Below are positions 1-8,399 of a stretch of 8,399 nt of DNA, piece after piece (the first letter of the stretch is position 1; the number at the start of each line of letters is the position of its first letter). The position numbers were made by a program, and so were the translations under genes. The notes below the pieces were generated by a model. That model was given only the letters and a program-made list of their open reading frames with translations, did no database searches and was not told the DNA's origin. Source of the DNA: Acidobacteriota bacterium (GTDB lineage: Bacteria > Acidobacteriota > Blastocatellia > Pyrinomonadales > Pyrinomonadaceae); contig JAFBAJ010000169.1 of the NCBI GenBank assembly GCA_019247865.1, forward strand, positions 1 through 8,399, in the 5' to 3' direction.

Positions 1-1452
1 GACGGCCTTGAGAAGCTGGTTGAGCTGCGCCGGAGCGAGGGCGTCTACTCGATCACCGCCTCCATCATCAGGCTCAGCCCGGACTCCATCGCCGAGGCCA
101 CGCGCGGCTTCGAGGACGAGGCGCGCATCGCGGAGGAGCTCAAGTCTCTTTTAAGCTCGCGGCAGGAGGTGTACGCGGCTTATGTCGTGACCCATTTCAA
201 CTACCGGCCGATGGACGAGCTGACGGTCTTTATCGGCGGCGACTGTTATCGCACGGGCGAAGAGATCAAAGACCTCAAATCCGTCCTCAGCCGCACCAAG
301 GATCTGGCCCAGGCCATGATCCGCAAGGCGGTCATGATCTTCCCGGACATTCCGACCCTCCACGGCGGAAAGAAGGGCGAGTGGATCATACTCGACCGCG
401 AAGGCCGGAAGATCGAGGGGCTCTCCGAAGAGGCCATCGTCGCGCTCGGGACGCTCATCATCCCCAAGGGCATCAAGTTCCTGAACGATTACAAGGAGAT
501 GTCTGCGCAGGCCAGAGGAGTCTTCGAGGCTTTCCCGGCGCGCAACGTGATTCGTCCCGACACGGCCTCGCCGGACGTCGTCTCCGGCCCGAACTGGAAA
601 GCCATGTGTCAGGTCTGGCAGCAGCGCGGGCTGGACCTGTCCTATGTCACCTGTCTGCCGGAGGATTTGAGCGGGCCGCGCGTGCCGTCATCTTACTCGA
701 CCGGCTACGGCGTGGTGGCGACGGCCGTCAAGCTGGTGCAGCACTATTTCAGGGAGCGTCCGCTCGGCGAGATACGCTTTCTGTTGGAGGCGCTGGGCGG
801 CGTCGGTCAGGCGACGATTGAAAAGCTGCTCGCAGACGGCTGTCGACCGGAGAACATCACGGCCTTCGACAAATCCGCGAAGGCGTGCAAGCTCGTCTCC
901 GAGAAGTTCGGCATCCGCGCCCTGACCTCTTCTCACGACGAGTTTTACAGGAGCCTCGACGGCTCGCAGCAGTACGATGTCTGGATCAACAACGGCGAGG
1001 GCGACAACACTCTGCCCGAACACGTCGACAAGCTGCTCGCGAGCGGCGTCAAAATCTTCTGCGGCGCGGCCAACAACTTCCTGCAACAGTCGCGCAAGAG
1101 AGAGTCGCTGCAAAAGATCTTCGACGGCGGGGCCTGGGCGTGGCCGGACGAGGCCGCGAGCGGCGGCGGCTGGACGCTCGCCGTGATCGACGTGCTGACC
1201 CGCTCGAAGGGCGAGAGATCGAGCTCGCAGGAGGTGCGCAATCAAATCCTGGAGACCATCATCTCCCGCAACGAAAAGCTGGTGGACGAAGTCGTCGGCG
1301 GCCTCATCGCCAGCGGCCAGGCCGACGGCCAGAGCATCTGGCGCAAAGTCGCACAGAGCATCAACGAACGCGTCGATCACACGCTCGACAGAGAATTTGC
1401 TCCCGAAGACATAGCCCGGCAGGCAGATGTCACAACCTGGCGACTCACTTGA
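1..1452 (+). CDS. Glu/Leu/Phe/Val dehydrogenase-family protein, divergent, 5'-truncated
   Basis: The reading frame is open from the first base, so the true start lies outside the window; the GTG at 169 is internal to the open frame. 483 residues are visible, numbered here from base 1. The C-terminal two thirds resemble leucine/valine dehydrogenases, which oxidatively deaminate branched-chain amino acids with NAD. Visible matches are a STGYGV helix before the Rossmann domain, a dinucleotide-binding loop ALGGVG (264-269), an acidic residue D290 after the second strand as in NAD-preferring enzymes, GAANN (355-359), and WPDEAASGGG, which corresponds to the family's APDYVINAGG. In the N-terminal half, MIRK (K109) and GGKK (K124/K125) align by eye with the two catalytic lysines of leucine dehydrogenase. 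The usual GPALGG substrate loop is not recognisable, and the first glycine of GxGxxG is Ala264. Substrate and activity are therefore uncertain. It ends 57 nt before leuS with no terminator-like hairpin between, so the two may be cotranscribed. Confidence 0.7.
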   Translation, partial: DGLEKLVELRRSEGVYSITASIIRLSPDSIAEATRGFEDEARIAEELKSLLSSRQEVYAAYVVTHFNYRPMDELTVFIGGDCYRTGEEIKDLKSVLSRTKDLAQAMIRKAVMIFPDIPTLHGGKKGEWIILDREGRKIEGLSEEAIVALGTLIIPKGIKFLNDYKEMSAQARGVFEAFPARNVIRPDTASPDVVSGPNWKAMCQVWQQRGLDLSYVTCLPEDLSGPRVPSSYSTGYGVVATAVKLVQHYFRERPLGEIRFLLEALGGVGQATIEKLLADGCRPENITAFDKSAKACKLVSEKFGIRALTSSHDEFYRSLDGSQQYDVWINNGEGDNTLPEHVDKLLASGVKIFCGAANNFLQQSRKRESLQKIFDGGAWAWPDEAASGGGWTLAVIDVLTRSKGERSSSQEVRNQILETIISRNEKLVDEVVGGLIASGQADGQSIWRKVAQSINERVDHTLDREFAPEDIARQADVTTWRLT

Positions 1453-1509
1453 AAAGAGAGCGCCCGGCCCGGCAAACCTCAAGCGACAATCCATTAAAGG
1501 AATCAATTT

Positions 1510-4143
<2,634 letters not shown>

Positions 4144-4144
4144 G

Positions 4145-4223
4145 CTCACGCCAAGGCGCAAAGACGCAAAGGAAAACAGTTAAGCTTTCCTTTGCGTCTT
4201 TGCGCCTTGGCGTGAGAATTTTT
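4145..4223. terminator. Perfect 31-bp hairpin between convergent genes, likely bidirectional terminator
   Basis: The left arm at 4145-4175 and the right arm at 4186-4216 are exact reverse complements, separated by a 10-nt loop (4176-4185). On the plus strand the stem is followed by AA and then five T (4219-4223), the layout of a rho-independent terminator for leuS. The T-run overlaps the stop codon of the leftward gene. In the leftward direction the hairpin is followed by CTTATTTC, a weaker U-rich tail. The stem is far longer than a normal terminator stem, and its sequence resembles a dispersed palindromic repeat I recall from environmental genomes. It may therefore be a repeat element used as a terminator. 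Confidence 0.8.
4149..4172 (+). repeat. Three degenerate 8-bp tandem units inside the hairpin arm
   Basis: The left arm contains three adjacent octamers: CGCCAAGG (4149-4156), CGCAAAGA (4157-4164) and CGCAAAGG (4165-4172). They share the pattern CGC, A or C, AAG, purine. The right arm carries the same three in reverse complement. So the palindrome is made of tandem units and is not simply a unique inverted sequence. Confidence 0.6.
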
Positions 4224-4572
4224 ATTGAATCGAGATGGTCAGCGTGTAGTTGGTCGGGCGGCCGTGATTATCGATCATGATCTCGACATCGCCGTTGTAG
4301 TCGAGCGTCCGGCTGTACTGCGTATCGTGGACGTTGCCCTGCGTGAAATCCACTTTGCCGTTGCTGGAGCTGAGCGTCGCCGTCAGGCTCTGACCGGCCG
4401 AAGCGCGCAGGACGTAGGTGCGCACGCCGCCCGCTCCGAGCCGGCCCGTCAGCGTCGCCGAGTTGGTTCCGCGCCGAAATTTAACTCGCGTCTGCGCCGT
4501 CAGGCTCGAACTCGCGAGCAGGATAATTGCCACCATCGCCAAACTTTTGAGCACCAATTTGTTCTTCATCAT
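4222..4572 (-). CDS. Small secreted beta-sandwich protein (PPC / lysozyme-inhibitor-like), function unknown
   Basis: 116 residues. The N-terminus is a classical Sec signal peptide: MMKNK, a hydrophobic core at about 6-20, and a probable cleavage after LTA (residue 26). The mature part is about 90 residues, has no cysteine and no membrane segment, and reads as alternating beta strands ending in NYTLTISIQ. The pattern (RGTNSATLTGRL, then YVLRASAGQSLTATL, then NYTLTI) resembles bacterial pre-peptidase C-terminal (PPC) domains and the PliG-type g-type lysozyme inhibitor-like proteins that I recall as common in Acidobacteriota. That is a fold-level guess and no binding residues can be named. The start is supported by AAGGAG (complement of 4579-4584) about 6 nt before the ATG and by a good promoter further upstream. 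It is divergent from the M1 peptidase gene, which is also exported, and convergent with leuS. Confidence 0.85.
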   Translation of the reverse strand: MMKNKLVLKSLAMVAIILLASSSLTAQTRVKFRRGTNSATLTGRLGAGGVRTYVLRASAGQSLTATLSSSNGKVDFTQGNVHDTQYSRTLDYNGDVEIMIDNHGRPTNYTLTISIQ

Positions 4573-4614
4573 CTGCTTCTCCTTTAAGAGAGGGGAATTT
4601 TTAATTTCTGATTG

Positions 4615-4643
4615 CTTATACCCTGAACCTCAAACATCTGCAA
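4615..4643 (-). promoter_or_regulatory. Sigma70-type promoter for the small secreted protein gene
   Basis: Reading leftward, TTGCAG (complement of 4638-4643) is followed by exactly 17 nt and then TATAAG (complement of 4615-4620). Both boxes are close to the TTGACA/TATAAT consensus with ideal spacing. Transcription would start near 4608, giving a 5' leader of about 35 nt that includes the AAGGAG ribosome binding site. This is a pattern match without experimental support. Confidence 0.6.
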
Positions 4644-4749
4644 CAGAGATATGACGGAAGGATGCGCGCGAGTTGCGTTATGTGGTATATATCTGCGTCG
4701 CGCCGCGTCGCCAGTAGCCCAGACCCACGGTTTTCCGAGTCTAATCCCT

Positions 4750-4755
4750 TACAAT
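4750..4755 (+). promoter_or_regulatory. Candidate -10 box for the M1 peptidase gene
   Basis: TACAAT lies 40 nt upstream of the peptidase ATG, which would give a leader of about 34 nt. No convincing -35 box is present at 16-18 nt spacing (ACGGTT at 17). An alternative is an extended -10-like TGGTATATA at 4683-4691, which also lacks a good -35 box. Apart from these boxes, I see nothing else in the 4573-4795 divergent region beyond an AT-rich stretch. Confidence 0.3.
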
Positions 4756-4795
4756 CCCGGCACTTAAAAACAATTTTTCAAAGGCTATATCTCAA

Positions 4796-7204
4796 ATGAA
4801 CAATCTGATCTTCAAATCCATCGGGATGCTTTCCCTCCTCCTGCTCCTCCTGCTGACGCCGTCCGCTTATGCGCAGGACAATCTCTCGGCCAAAGGCAAA
4901 GAGATGTATGACCGGATCCGCGCGGCGGCGCTGACCGGCGGCTCGGCCGAGGCGCACAACCTGCTCCTCAAGCGCGACCGCGTTGAGATGACTTTCGACG
5001 GCACGTTCTATTTTTCCGCGCCGGTCGAGGGACACGTCACGACCGCGGTCTTTATCGGGCAGGGCAGTTTTCGCGCCGACGCTCCGCCCAACAAGTTCGA
5101 GCAGGGCAATCTCAAACGCATGCTCGGAGTTGAATCCGTGATGTCCGGCTTCAAGACCGCCGTGCTCAGGTTCTCGGATGATACTTTCGACTTCATCGGC
5201 AAGAACGTGAGCGCGGGCGGAGCCGCCAACGAGAAGGCGCAGAAGCTGGCGTCTGAGCTTGACGCGCGCATTCTCAAAGAGACGGGCGCGAACCTCTCCG
5301 CGCGCGTCGCGCTCTCGCTTCTCAACGGCGAGAAGCCGGGCTTCTTCTTCGCCAACTTCGACGGCGGCGAGCGCGGCCGCTTCAGCATGCTGCTCGATTA
5401 TCAGAATCGCATTCCGGTCAATCACTTCGGCCTCAACGCGGGCGAGAAGGGATTGATCTTCTCCTATCAGGGCGACCTTTACGGCAACGACACGTGGCTG
5501 GCCTTCTACGGGCTCGAAGATTACCGGCGCAATCAGGTCGAGTATTCGGACGTCAATAACCTGATCGACATCACGCATTACCGCATGGATCTGGACCTGC
5601 GCCAGCCGACCGACAAGCTCCGGATGAGCACGACGGTCGCCGCACAGGTGCTCAAGCCGAACGTGCGCGCGGTCTCTTTCGTCATCGGCGAATCGCTCCC
5701 GGAGTACGAGAGCGGAAGGTTGAAGAAGCAGTTGCGCCTGAGGTCTGCGCGACTGGGCGGAGAGGAGCTGGCCTCTGCGCAGGAGGACTGGGAGGGCGGA
5801 CTGGCGCTCTTCCTGCCGCGCGCGGCGCAGCCGGGAGAAAAGCTTGAGCTGGAGCTCTCCTTTGAAGGCGACTTCATTATGGACCCGGACATCATACGCG
5901 ACTGTTACTATCCGGTCTCGACCACCGACTGGTATCCGCGCCACGGCTATCTCGACCGCTCGACCTTCGACCTGACCTTTCATCATCGCAAGAAGTACAA
6001 GATTGCGACCGTCGGCCAGCGCCTCAGCGAAGAGGCGGACCCCGAAAGCAAAGATGACATGGTCACGAAGTATCGGATTCAGCAGCCCATCGGCTTCGCC
6101 ACCTTTGCGCTCGGCCCGTTCGAGCGGCACACGCAGATGGTCAAGTTTGAAAAGACGGGCGAGACGATCCCGGTCGAGTTCAACTCGCTGCCGGGCGGCT
6201 ATCTCGCGATCAAGGAGGACTTCGTGCTGGCCGAGCTGGATAACGCGGTCAGGTATTTCAGCGCGCTCTTCGGCAAATACCCGTACCCGGTCTTCGGCGC
6301 GACCTATCATCCGTTCCCGTACGGGCAGGGCTTCGCAAGCATGCTCCTGCTGCCCTCTTCCGACCGCGCGGACAAGTACACCTACTCTTTCATCTCGCAC
6401 GAGACGGCGCACCAGTGGTGGGGCGACATCGTGATCTGGCGCTCGTACCGAGACCAGTGGCTGAGCGAGGGCTTCGCCGAATACTCCGGCATCCTCTACA
6501 CGGCGCTGCGCGAGAAGGGCACGGGCGGGAGCGACGAGCTGATCGGACAGATGCGCCGCTCGTTGAAGGAGCCGCCGGAGACCAAGACCGGCCTCGGCAA
6601 GGGACGGCTCAACGACGTGGGGCCGATCATCGCCGGCCATCGCCTGAGCACGAACAAGACCTACGGCGCGTATCAGGCTCTGATCTACAACAAGGGCGCG
6701 CTCGTGCTCAGGATGCTGCACTTCCTGATGATGAATCCGGCGACCGGCGACGACAAGGCATTCTTCGAGATGATGACGGATTTCGTCGAACGTCATCGAG
6801 ACAGCGTCGCCTCGACCGACGATTTCCGTCTGGTCGCCAACGAGCACTTCGCCAAAACTCCGATCGCGCAGAAGTACAAGCTCAAAGACCTCAACTGGTT
6901 CTTCAACCAGTGGGTCTACGATTCGCCGCTCCCGACCTATGAGGTCGAGTACCAGATACAGGATCAGCCGGACGGGACGGTGTTGGTCAGCGGCAACGTC
7001 CTCCAGGACAAAGTGCCGGACGATTGGTTCATGCCGCTGCCGCTGATCTTTTTCTTCGACGATAAAAAATGGGCGGCCGGAACCGTGGCGGCGCTCGGCC
7101 CCAGGACGCCGTTCCAAATCAAGCTCCCGATGCGTCCCAAGAAGATCGAGCTCGACCCGCAGAAATGGGTTCTGTCGGAGAAGACTTCGATCAAAAGCAA
7201 ATAA
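4796..7204 (+). CDS. Secreted M1-family zinc metallopeptidase
   Basis: 802 residues. A Sec signal peptide (hydrophobic core about 9-21, probable cleavage after AYA at 26) predicts export to the periplasm or outside. Residues about 27-257 form an extra N-terminal domain not found in PepN-type enzymes; I recall similar ones in acidobacterial M1 proteins. The M1 beta domain starts near ITHYRMDLDL (259 onward). The catalytic thermolysin-like domain has HETAHQWWG with zinc ligands H535 and H539, base E536, and third ligand E558 in WLSEGFAE, an exact HExxH-x18-E. Y631 in YNKGALVLRML is the likely transition-state tyrosine. A beta-rich C-terminal domain follows from about 715. The GxMEN motif that binds the substrate amino terminus is not present; YGQGFASM (509-516) sits at the equivalent place. 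Exopeptidase activity is therefore uncertain. The ATG has only a weak AAGG 11 nt upstream, but the signal peptide fixes the start. Confidence 0.93.
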   Translation: MNNLIFKSIGMLSLLLLLLLTPSAYAQDNLSAKGKEMYDRIRAAALTGGSAEAHNLLLKRDRVEMTFDGTFYFSAPVEGHVTTAVFIGQGSFRADAPPNKFEQGNLKRMLGVESVMSGFKTAVLRFSDDTFDFIGKNVSAGGAANEKAQKLASELDARILKETGANLSARVALSLLNGEKPGFFFANFDGGERGRFSMLLDYQNRIPVNHFGLNAGEKGLIFSYQGDLYGNDTWLAFYGLEDYRRNQVEYSDVNNLIDITHYRMDLDLRQPTDKLRMSTTVAAQVLKPNVRAVSFVIGESLPEYESGRLKKQLRLRSARLGGEELASAQEDWEGGLALFLPRAAQPGEKLELELSFEGDFIMDPDIIRDCYYPVSTTDWYPRHGYLDRSTFDLTFHHRKKYKIATVGQRLSEEADPESKDDMVTKYRIQQPIGFATFALGPFERHTQMVKFEKTGETIPVEFNSLPGGYLAIKEDFVLAELDNAVRYFSALFGKYPYPVFGATYHPFPYGQGFASMLLLPSSDRADKYTYSFISHETAHQWWGDIVIWRSYRDQWLSEGFAEYSGILYTALREKGTGGSDELIGQMRRSLKEPPETKTGLGKGRLNDVGPIIAGHRLSTNKTYGAYQALIYNKGALVLRMLHFLMMNPATGDDKAFFEMMTDFVERHRDSVASTDDFRLVANEHFAKTPIAQKYKLKDLNWFFNQWVYDSPLPTYEVEYQIQDQPDGTVLVSGNVLQDKVPDDWFMPLPLIFFFDDKKWAAGTVAALGPRTPFQIKLPMRPKKIELDPQKWVLSEKTSIKSK

Positions 7205-7208
7205 AGAG

Positions 7209-7282
7209 GCCACAGATAAACGCGGACCAGCACGGATCGGAATTAAAATTTAGATCCGTGCTGGTCCGCGTTCATCTGTGGC
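7209..7282. terminator. 30-bp near-perfect hairpin between convergent genes, likely bidirectional terminator or dispersed repeat
   Basis: The arms 7209-7238 and 7253-7282 are reverse complements except for one A-C mismatch (A7218 opposite C7273), with a 14-nt AT-rich loop (7239-7252). The left arm starts 5 nt after the M1 peptidase stop codon and the right arm ends directly against the stop codon of the dioxygenase gene. In the leftward direction the stem is followed by CTCTTTATTT, a reasonable U-rich tail. In the rightward direction there is no real T-run. The sequence (ACAGATAAACGCGGA-like) is of a kind I remember as a dispersed repeat in several environmental phyla, often mistranslated as short proteins containing INADQHG. 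The terminator role is inferred from position and fold. Confidence 0.7.
7211..7237 (+). repeat. Degenerate 10-bp periodic units inside the hairpin arm
   Basis: Three heptamers recur at exact 10-bp intervals: CACAGAT (7211), CGCGGAC (7221) and CACGGAT (7231), separated by AAA and CAG. The common pattern is C, purine, C, purine, GA, pyrimidine. The opposite arm carries the reverse complement. The period is close to one turn of the DNA helix. Confidence 0.5.
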
Positions 7283-8062
7283 TTATCCGAGCCTGATCGT
7301 CAGCATCGAGACCGAGCCGCCGTCCATGCCTGCGACCGGGAAGGAGACTTCTTCGCCCGCCCTGCGCAGGCCGAGGACGTAGAGCAGCGGCAGGTAGTGA
7401 TCCGGCGTCGGAGCCGAAAGCTGCGCGTCGCGTCCGAGCTGCTCATAATTCACGAGCGGCGCGTCGTTGCCGCTCGACATCAACTCGCGCGCCTGCTGCT
7501 CGAAGCGCACGGCCCAGTCGAAGGGCTCGACCCTGTGCCGCCCCCACGTGTAGGTGTGCAGGTTGTGCACCAGATTGCCGCTCCCCAGGACAAGCACGCC
7601 CTCCTCGCGCAAAGGGCTGAGCCGCCGTCCCAGCTCGTAATGAAATTCCGGCGGTTCAGTTTCGTCTATGCTGAGCTGGACGACGGGCACGTCCGCCTCC
7701 GGGAAAACGTGGCAGAGGACAGACCACGTGCCGTGATCGAGCCCCCAGCTCTCATCTGATTTGACCTGGACGGGCCGCAGCAGCTCCTGCACGCGCCGCG
7801 CCAGCGAAGGGCTGCCGGGCGCAGGATACCTGACCTCGTACAGCTCGCGCGGAAATCCGCCGAAGTCGTGGATCGTGCGCGGCGCGGCGTTGGCCGTCAC
7901 CGCCGTCGCCGGAAAATACCAGTGCGCGGAGACGCAGAGCACAGCCTGCGGGCGCGGCAGCTCACGGCCCAGAGCCGCCCAGCCCTCCGTGTAGTCGTTC
8001 TGCAGGAGCGCGTTCATCGGATTGCCGTGTCCGAAGAAGATTGCGGGCATTACGGTCGACAT
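7283..8062 (-). CDS. ygiD: Class III extradiol ring-cleavage dioxygenase, YgiD / 4,5-DOPA dioxygenase family
   Basis: 259 residues, full length for the YgiD/DODA family of cytoplasmic, metal-dependent dioxygenases (LigB superfamily). These open catechol-type rings such as L-DOPA; the physiological substrate in most bacteria is unknown. Conserved family segments appear in order: FFGHGNPMNAL (H12), VSAHWY (H47), RTIHDFGGFP (H65), GLDHGTWSVL (H110), GSGNLVHNL (H166) and TPDHYLPLLY (H222). H12, H47, H166 and H222 match the spacing of the metal-binding histidines of E. coli YgiD (22, 57, 177, 234), and H110 fits the conserved active-site DHG. The ATG starts one base after the TAA of the upstream Fe-S gene, with no Shine-Dalgarno sequence visible, so translation probably depends on coupling. 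Nothing nearby identifies an aromatic-degradation pathway, so the substrate cannot be assigned. Confidence 0.93.
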   Translation of the reverse strand: MSTVMPAIFFGHGNPMNALLQNDYTEGWAALGRELPRPQAVLCVSAHWYFPATAVTANAAPRTIHDFGGFPRELYEVRYPAPGSPSLARRVQELLRPVQVKSDESWGLDHGTWSVLCHVFPEADVPVVQLSIDETEPPEFHYELGRRLSPLREEGVLVLGSGNLVHNLHTYTWGRHRVEPFDWAVRFEQQARELMSSGNDAPLVNYEQLGRDAQLSAPTPDHYLPLLYVLGLRRAGEEVSFPVAGMDGGSVSMLTIRLG

Positions 8063-8063
8063 G

Positions 8064-8399
8064 TTAGTTCGGTGTGCTGCTCGGAGTGACGGAAACAGGA
8101 AGCGCAGCAGCGGCGATCTGAGCGATGTCCATGAGCTTCGGTGGATTCGGCGAGATGTTCGTCAGGGCATCGCGAAACATCGTATTGCAGAACGGACACG
8201 CGGCGCCCACGATATCGGCGCCGGTTGCAACCAGTTCTTTCGCCCGATTGTGACTGAGTCGTTCGCCCTTTTCTTCGCCCAGGAAGGCCAAGCCGCCACC
8301 AGCCCCGCAGCAGAAACTTCTTTCGCGAGAACGGGGCGGCTCGATTACTTGCCCCGAACGCGCCAGCACCTCTCGAGGTTCGTCGTAAGTATTCCGGTA
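8064..8399 (-). CDS. CCG-domain Fe-S oxidoreductase (HdrB/D- or GlcF-related), C-terminal part only
   Basis: The frame is open to the window edge, so this is the last 111 residues of a larger protein; the GTG at 8369 is internal, since the codons before it read YRNTYDEPRE, a recognisable part of the same domain. The segment holds SFCCGAGGG (C30, C31) and, after the conserved GERLSHNRAKELVATGAD stretch, ACPFCNTM (C68, C71), numbered from the window edge. These are the second half of a cysteine-rich CCG domain (PF02754 type), as in heterodisulfide reductase subunits B/D, the glycolate oxidase iron-sulfur subunit and the electron-transfer Fe-S proteins often found near etfAB. Such proteins pass electrons through Fe-S clusters. 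Which subtype this is depends on the missing N-terminus. It is the upstream partner of the extradiol dioxygenase, with one base between them, so the two are almost certainly cotranscribed. Confidence 0.88.
   Translation of the reverse strand, partial: YRNTYDEPREVLARSGQVIEPPRSRERSFCCGAGGGLAFLGEEKGERLSHNRAKELVATGADIVGAACPFCNTMFRDALTNISPNPPKLMDIAQIAAAALPVSVTPSSTPN

Noticed and set aside
169..171. GTG as the start of the first gene
   Set aside because: The frame is open and coding-like back to base 1, no ribosome binding site precedes it, and the upstream residues look like real protein. The gene is cut by the window edge.
1453..1509. Possible promoter, terminator or leader control element before leuS
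   Set aside because: A TTGAAA at 1449-1454 has no -10 box at a workable distance, there is no stable hairpin, and the 57-nt gap is too short for a T-box leader.
4225..4587. 120-codon plus-strand frame across the small secreted protein gene
   Set aside because: The minus-strand frame has a clean signal peptide, a ribosome binding site and a good promoter; the plus-strand translation shows none of these.
4695..4711. Direct repeat GCGTCGC at 4695-4701 and 4705-4711, 10 bp apart, as a possible operator
   Set aside because: Only two short GC-rich copies with no dyad symmetry; expected by chance in this composition and not clearly placed relative to either promoter.
4766..4778. AAAAA-CAA-TTTTT hairpin in the leader of the M1 gene
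   Set aside because: A five-pair A-T stem with a 3-nt loop is too weak to be a credible RNA element.
4778..7213. 811-codon open frame on the minus strand opposite the M1 peptidase
   Set aside because: Same register effect as the other antisense frame; the sense strand has a signal peptide and intact zinc-peptidase motifs.
7069..7296. Short plus-strand frame reading INADQHGS and LVRVHLWLI through the second hairpin
   Set aside because: It is a translation of the palindromic repeat joined to an out-of-frame part of the M1 gene, a common false protein created by this repeat type.
8367..8369. GTG as the start of the Fe-S protein
   Set aside because: The upstream codons continue a typical CCG-domain sequence (YDEPRE) to the window edge.

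Overview
This GC-rich, gene-dense window looks like ordinary chromosome from an environmental bacterium. I lean towards Acidobacteriota. The reasons are the secreted M1 peptidase with its own N-terminal domain, the small secreted beta-sandwich protein, and two long palindromic intergenic repeats of types I remember from that group and from other environmental phyla. This placement rests on recalled sequence patterns, not on a search. I see no tRNA, rRNA, CRISPR array, transposase, phage gene or other sign of recent transfer.

Layout, left to right. A 5'-truncated amino-acid dehydrogenase-like gene of the Glu/Leu/Phe/Val family (1-1452, +) is followed after 57 nt by leuS, leucyl-tRNA synthetase (1510-4143, +). 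The two may share a transcript. leuS converges on a small secreted beta-sandwich gene (4222-4572, -), and the gap holds a perfect 31-bp-stem hairpin. A 223-nt divergent intergenic region (4573-4795) carries a good sigma70-type promoter for the small gene and a weaker candidate for the rightward gene. That gene is a secreted M1-family zinc metallopeptidase (4796-7204, +). It converges on a two-gene leftward unit across a second hairpin with 30-bp arms and one mismatch. The unit contains the C-terminal end of a CCG-domain iron-sulfur protein (8064-8399, -, running off the window) and, one base after its stop codon, a YgiD/DODA-type class III extradiol dioxygenase (7283-8062, -).

The genes do not form one recognisable pathway. 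The plausible links are local: dehydrogenase with leuS (same strand, both possibly concerned with leucine), two exported proteins sharing a divergent promoter region, and the tightly spaced Fe-S protein and dioxygenase. The most notable architecture is that both convergent junctions are exactly 78 bp between stop codons, and each is almost entirely occupied by a long hairpin. The arms of the two hairpins are unrelated in sequence, and each is built from short degenerate tandem units (8 bp in one, about 10 bp in the other). Secondary points are an altered nucleotide-binding loop in the dehydrogenase and the lack of a GxMEN exopeptidase motif in the M1 peptidase. I found no clear new multi-gene system.
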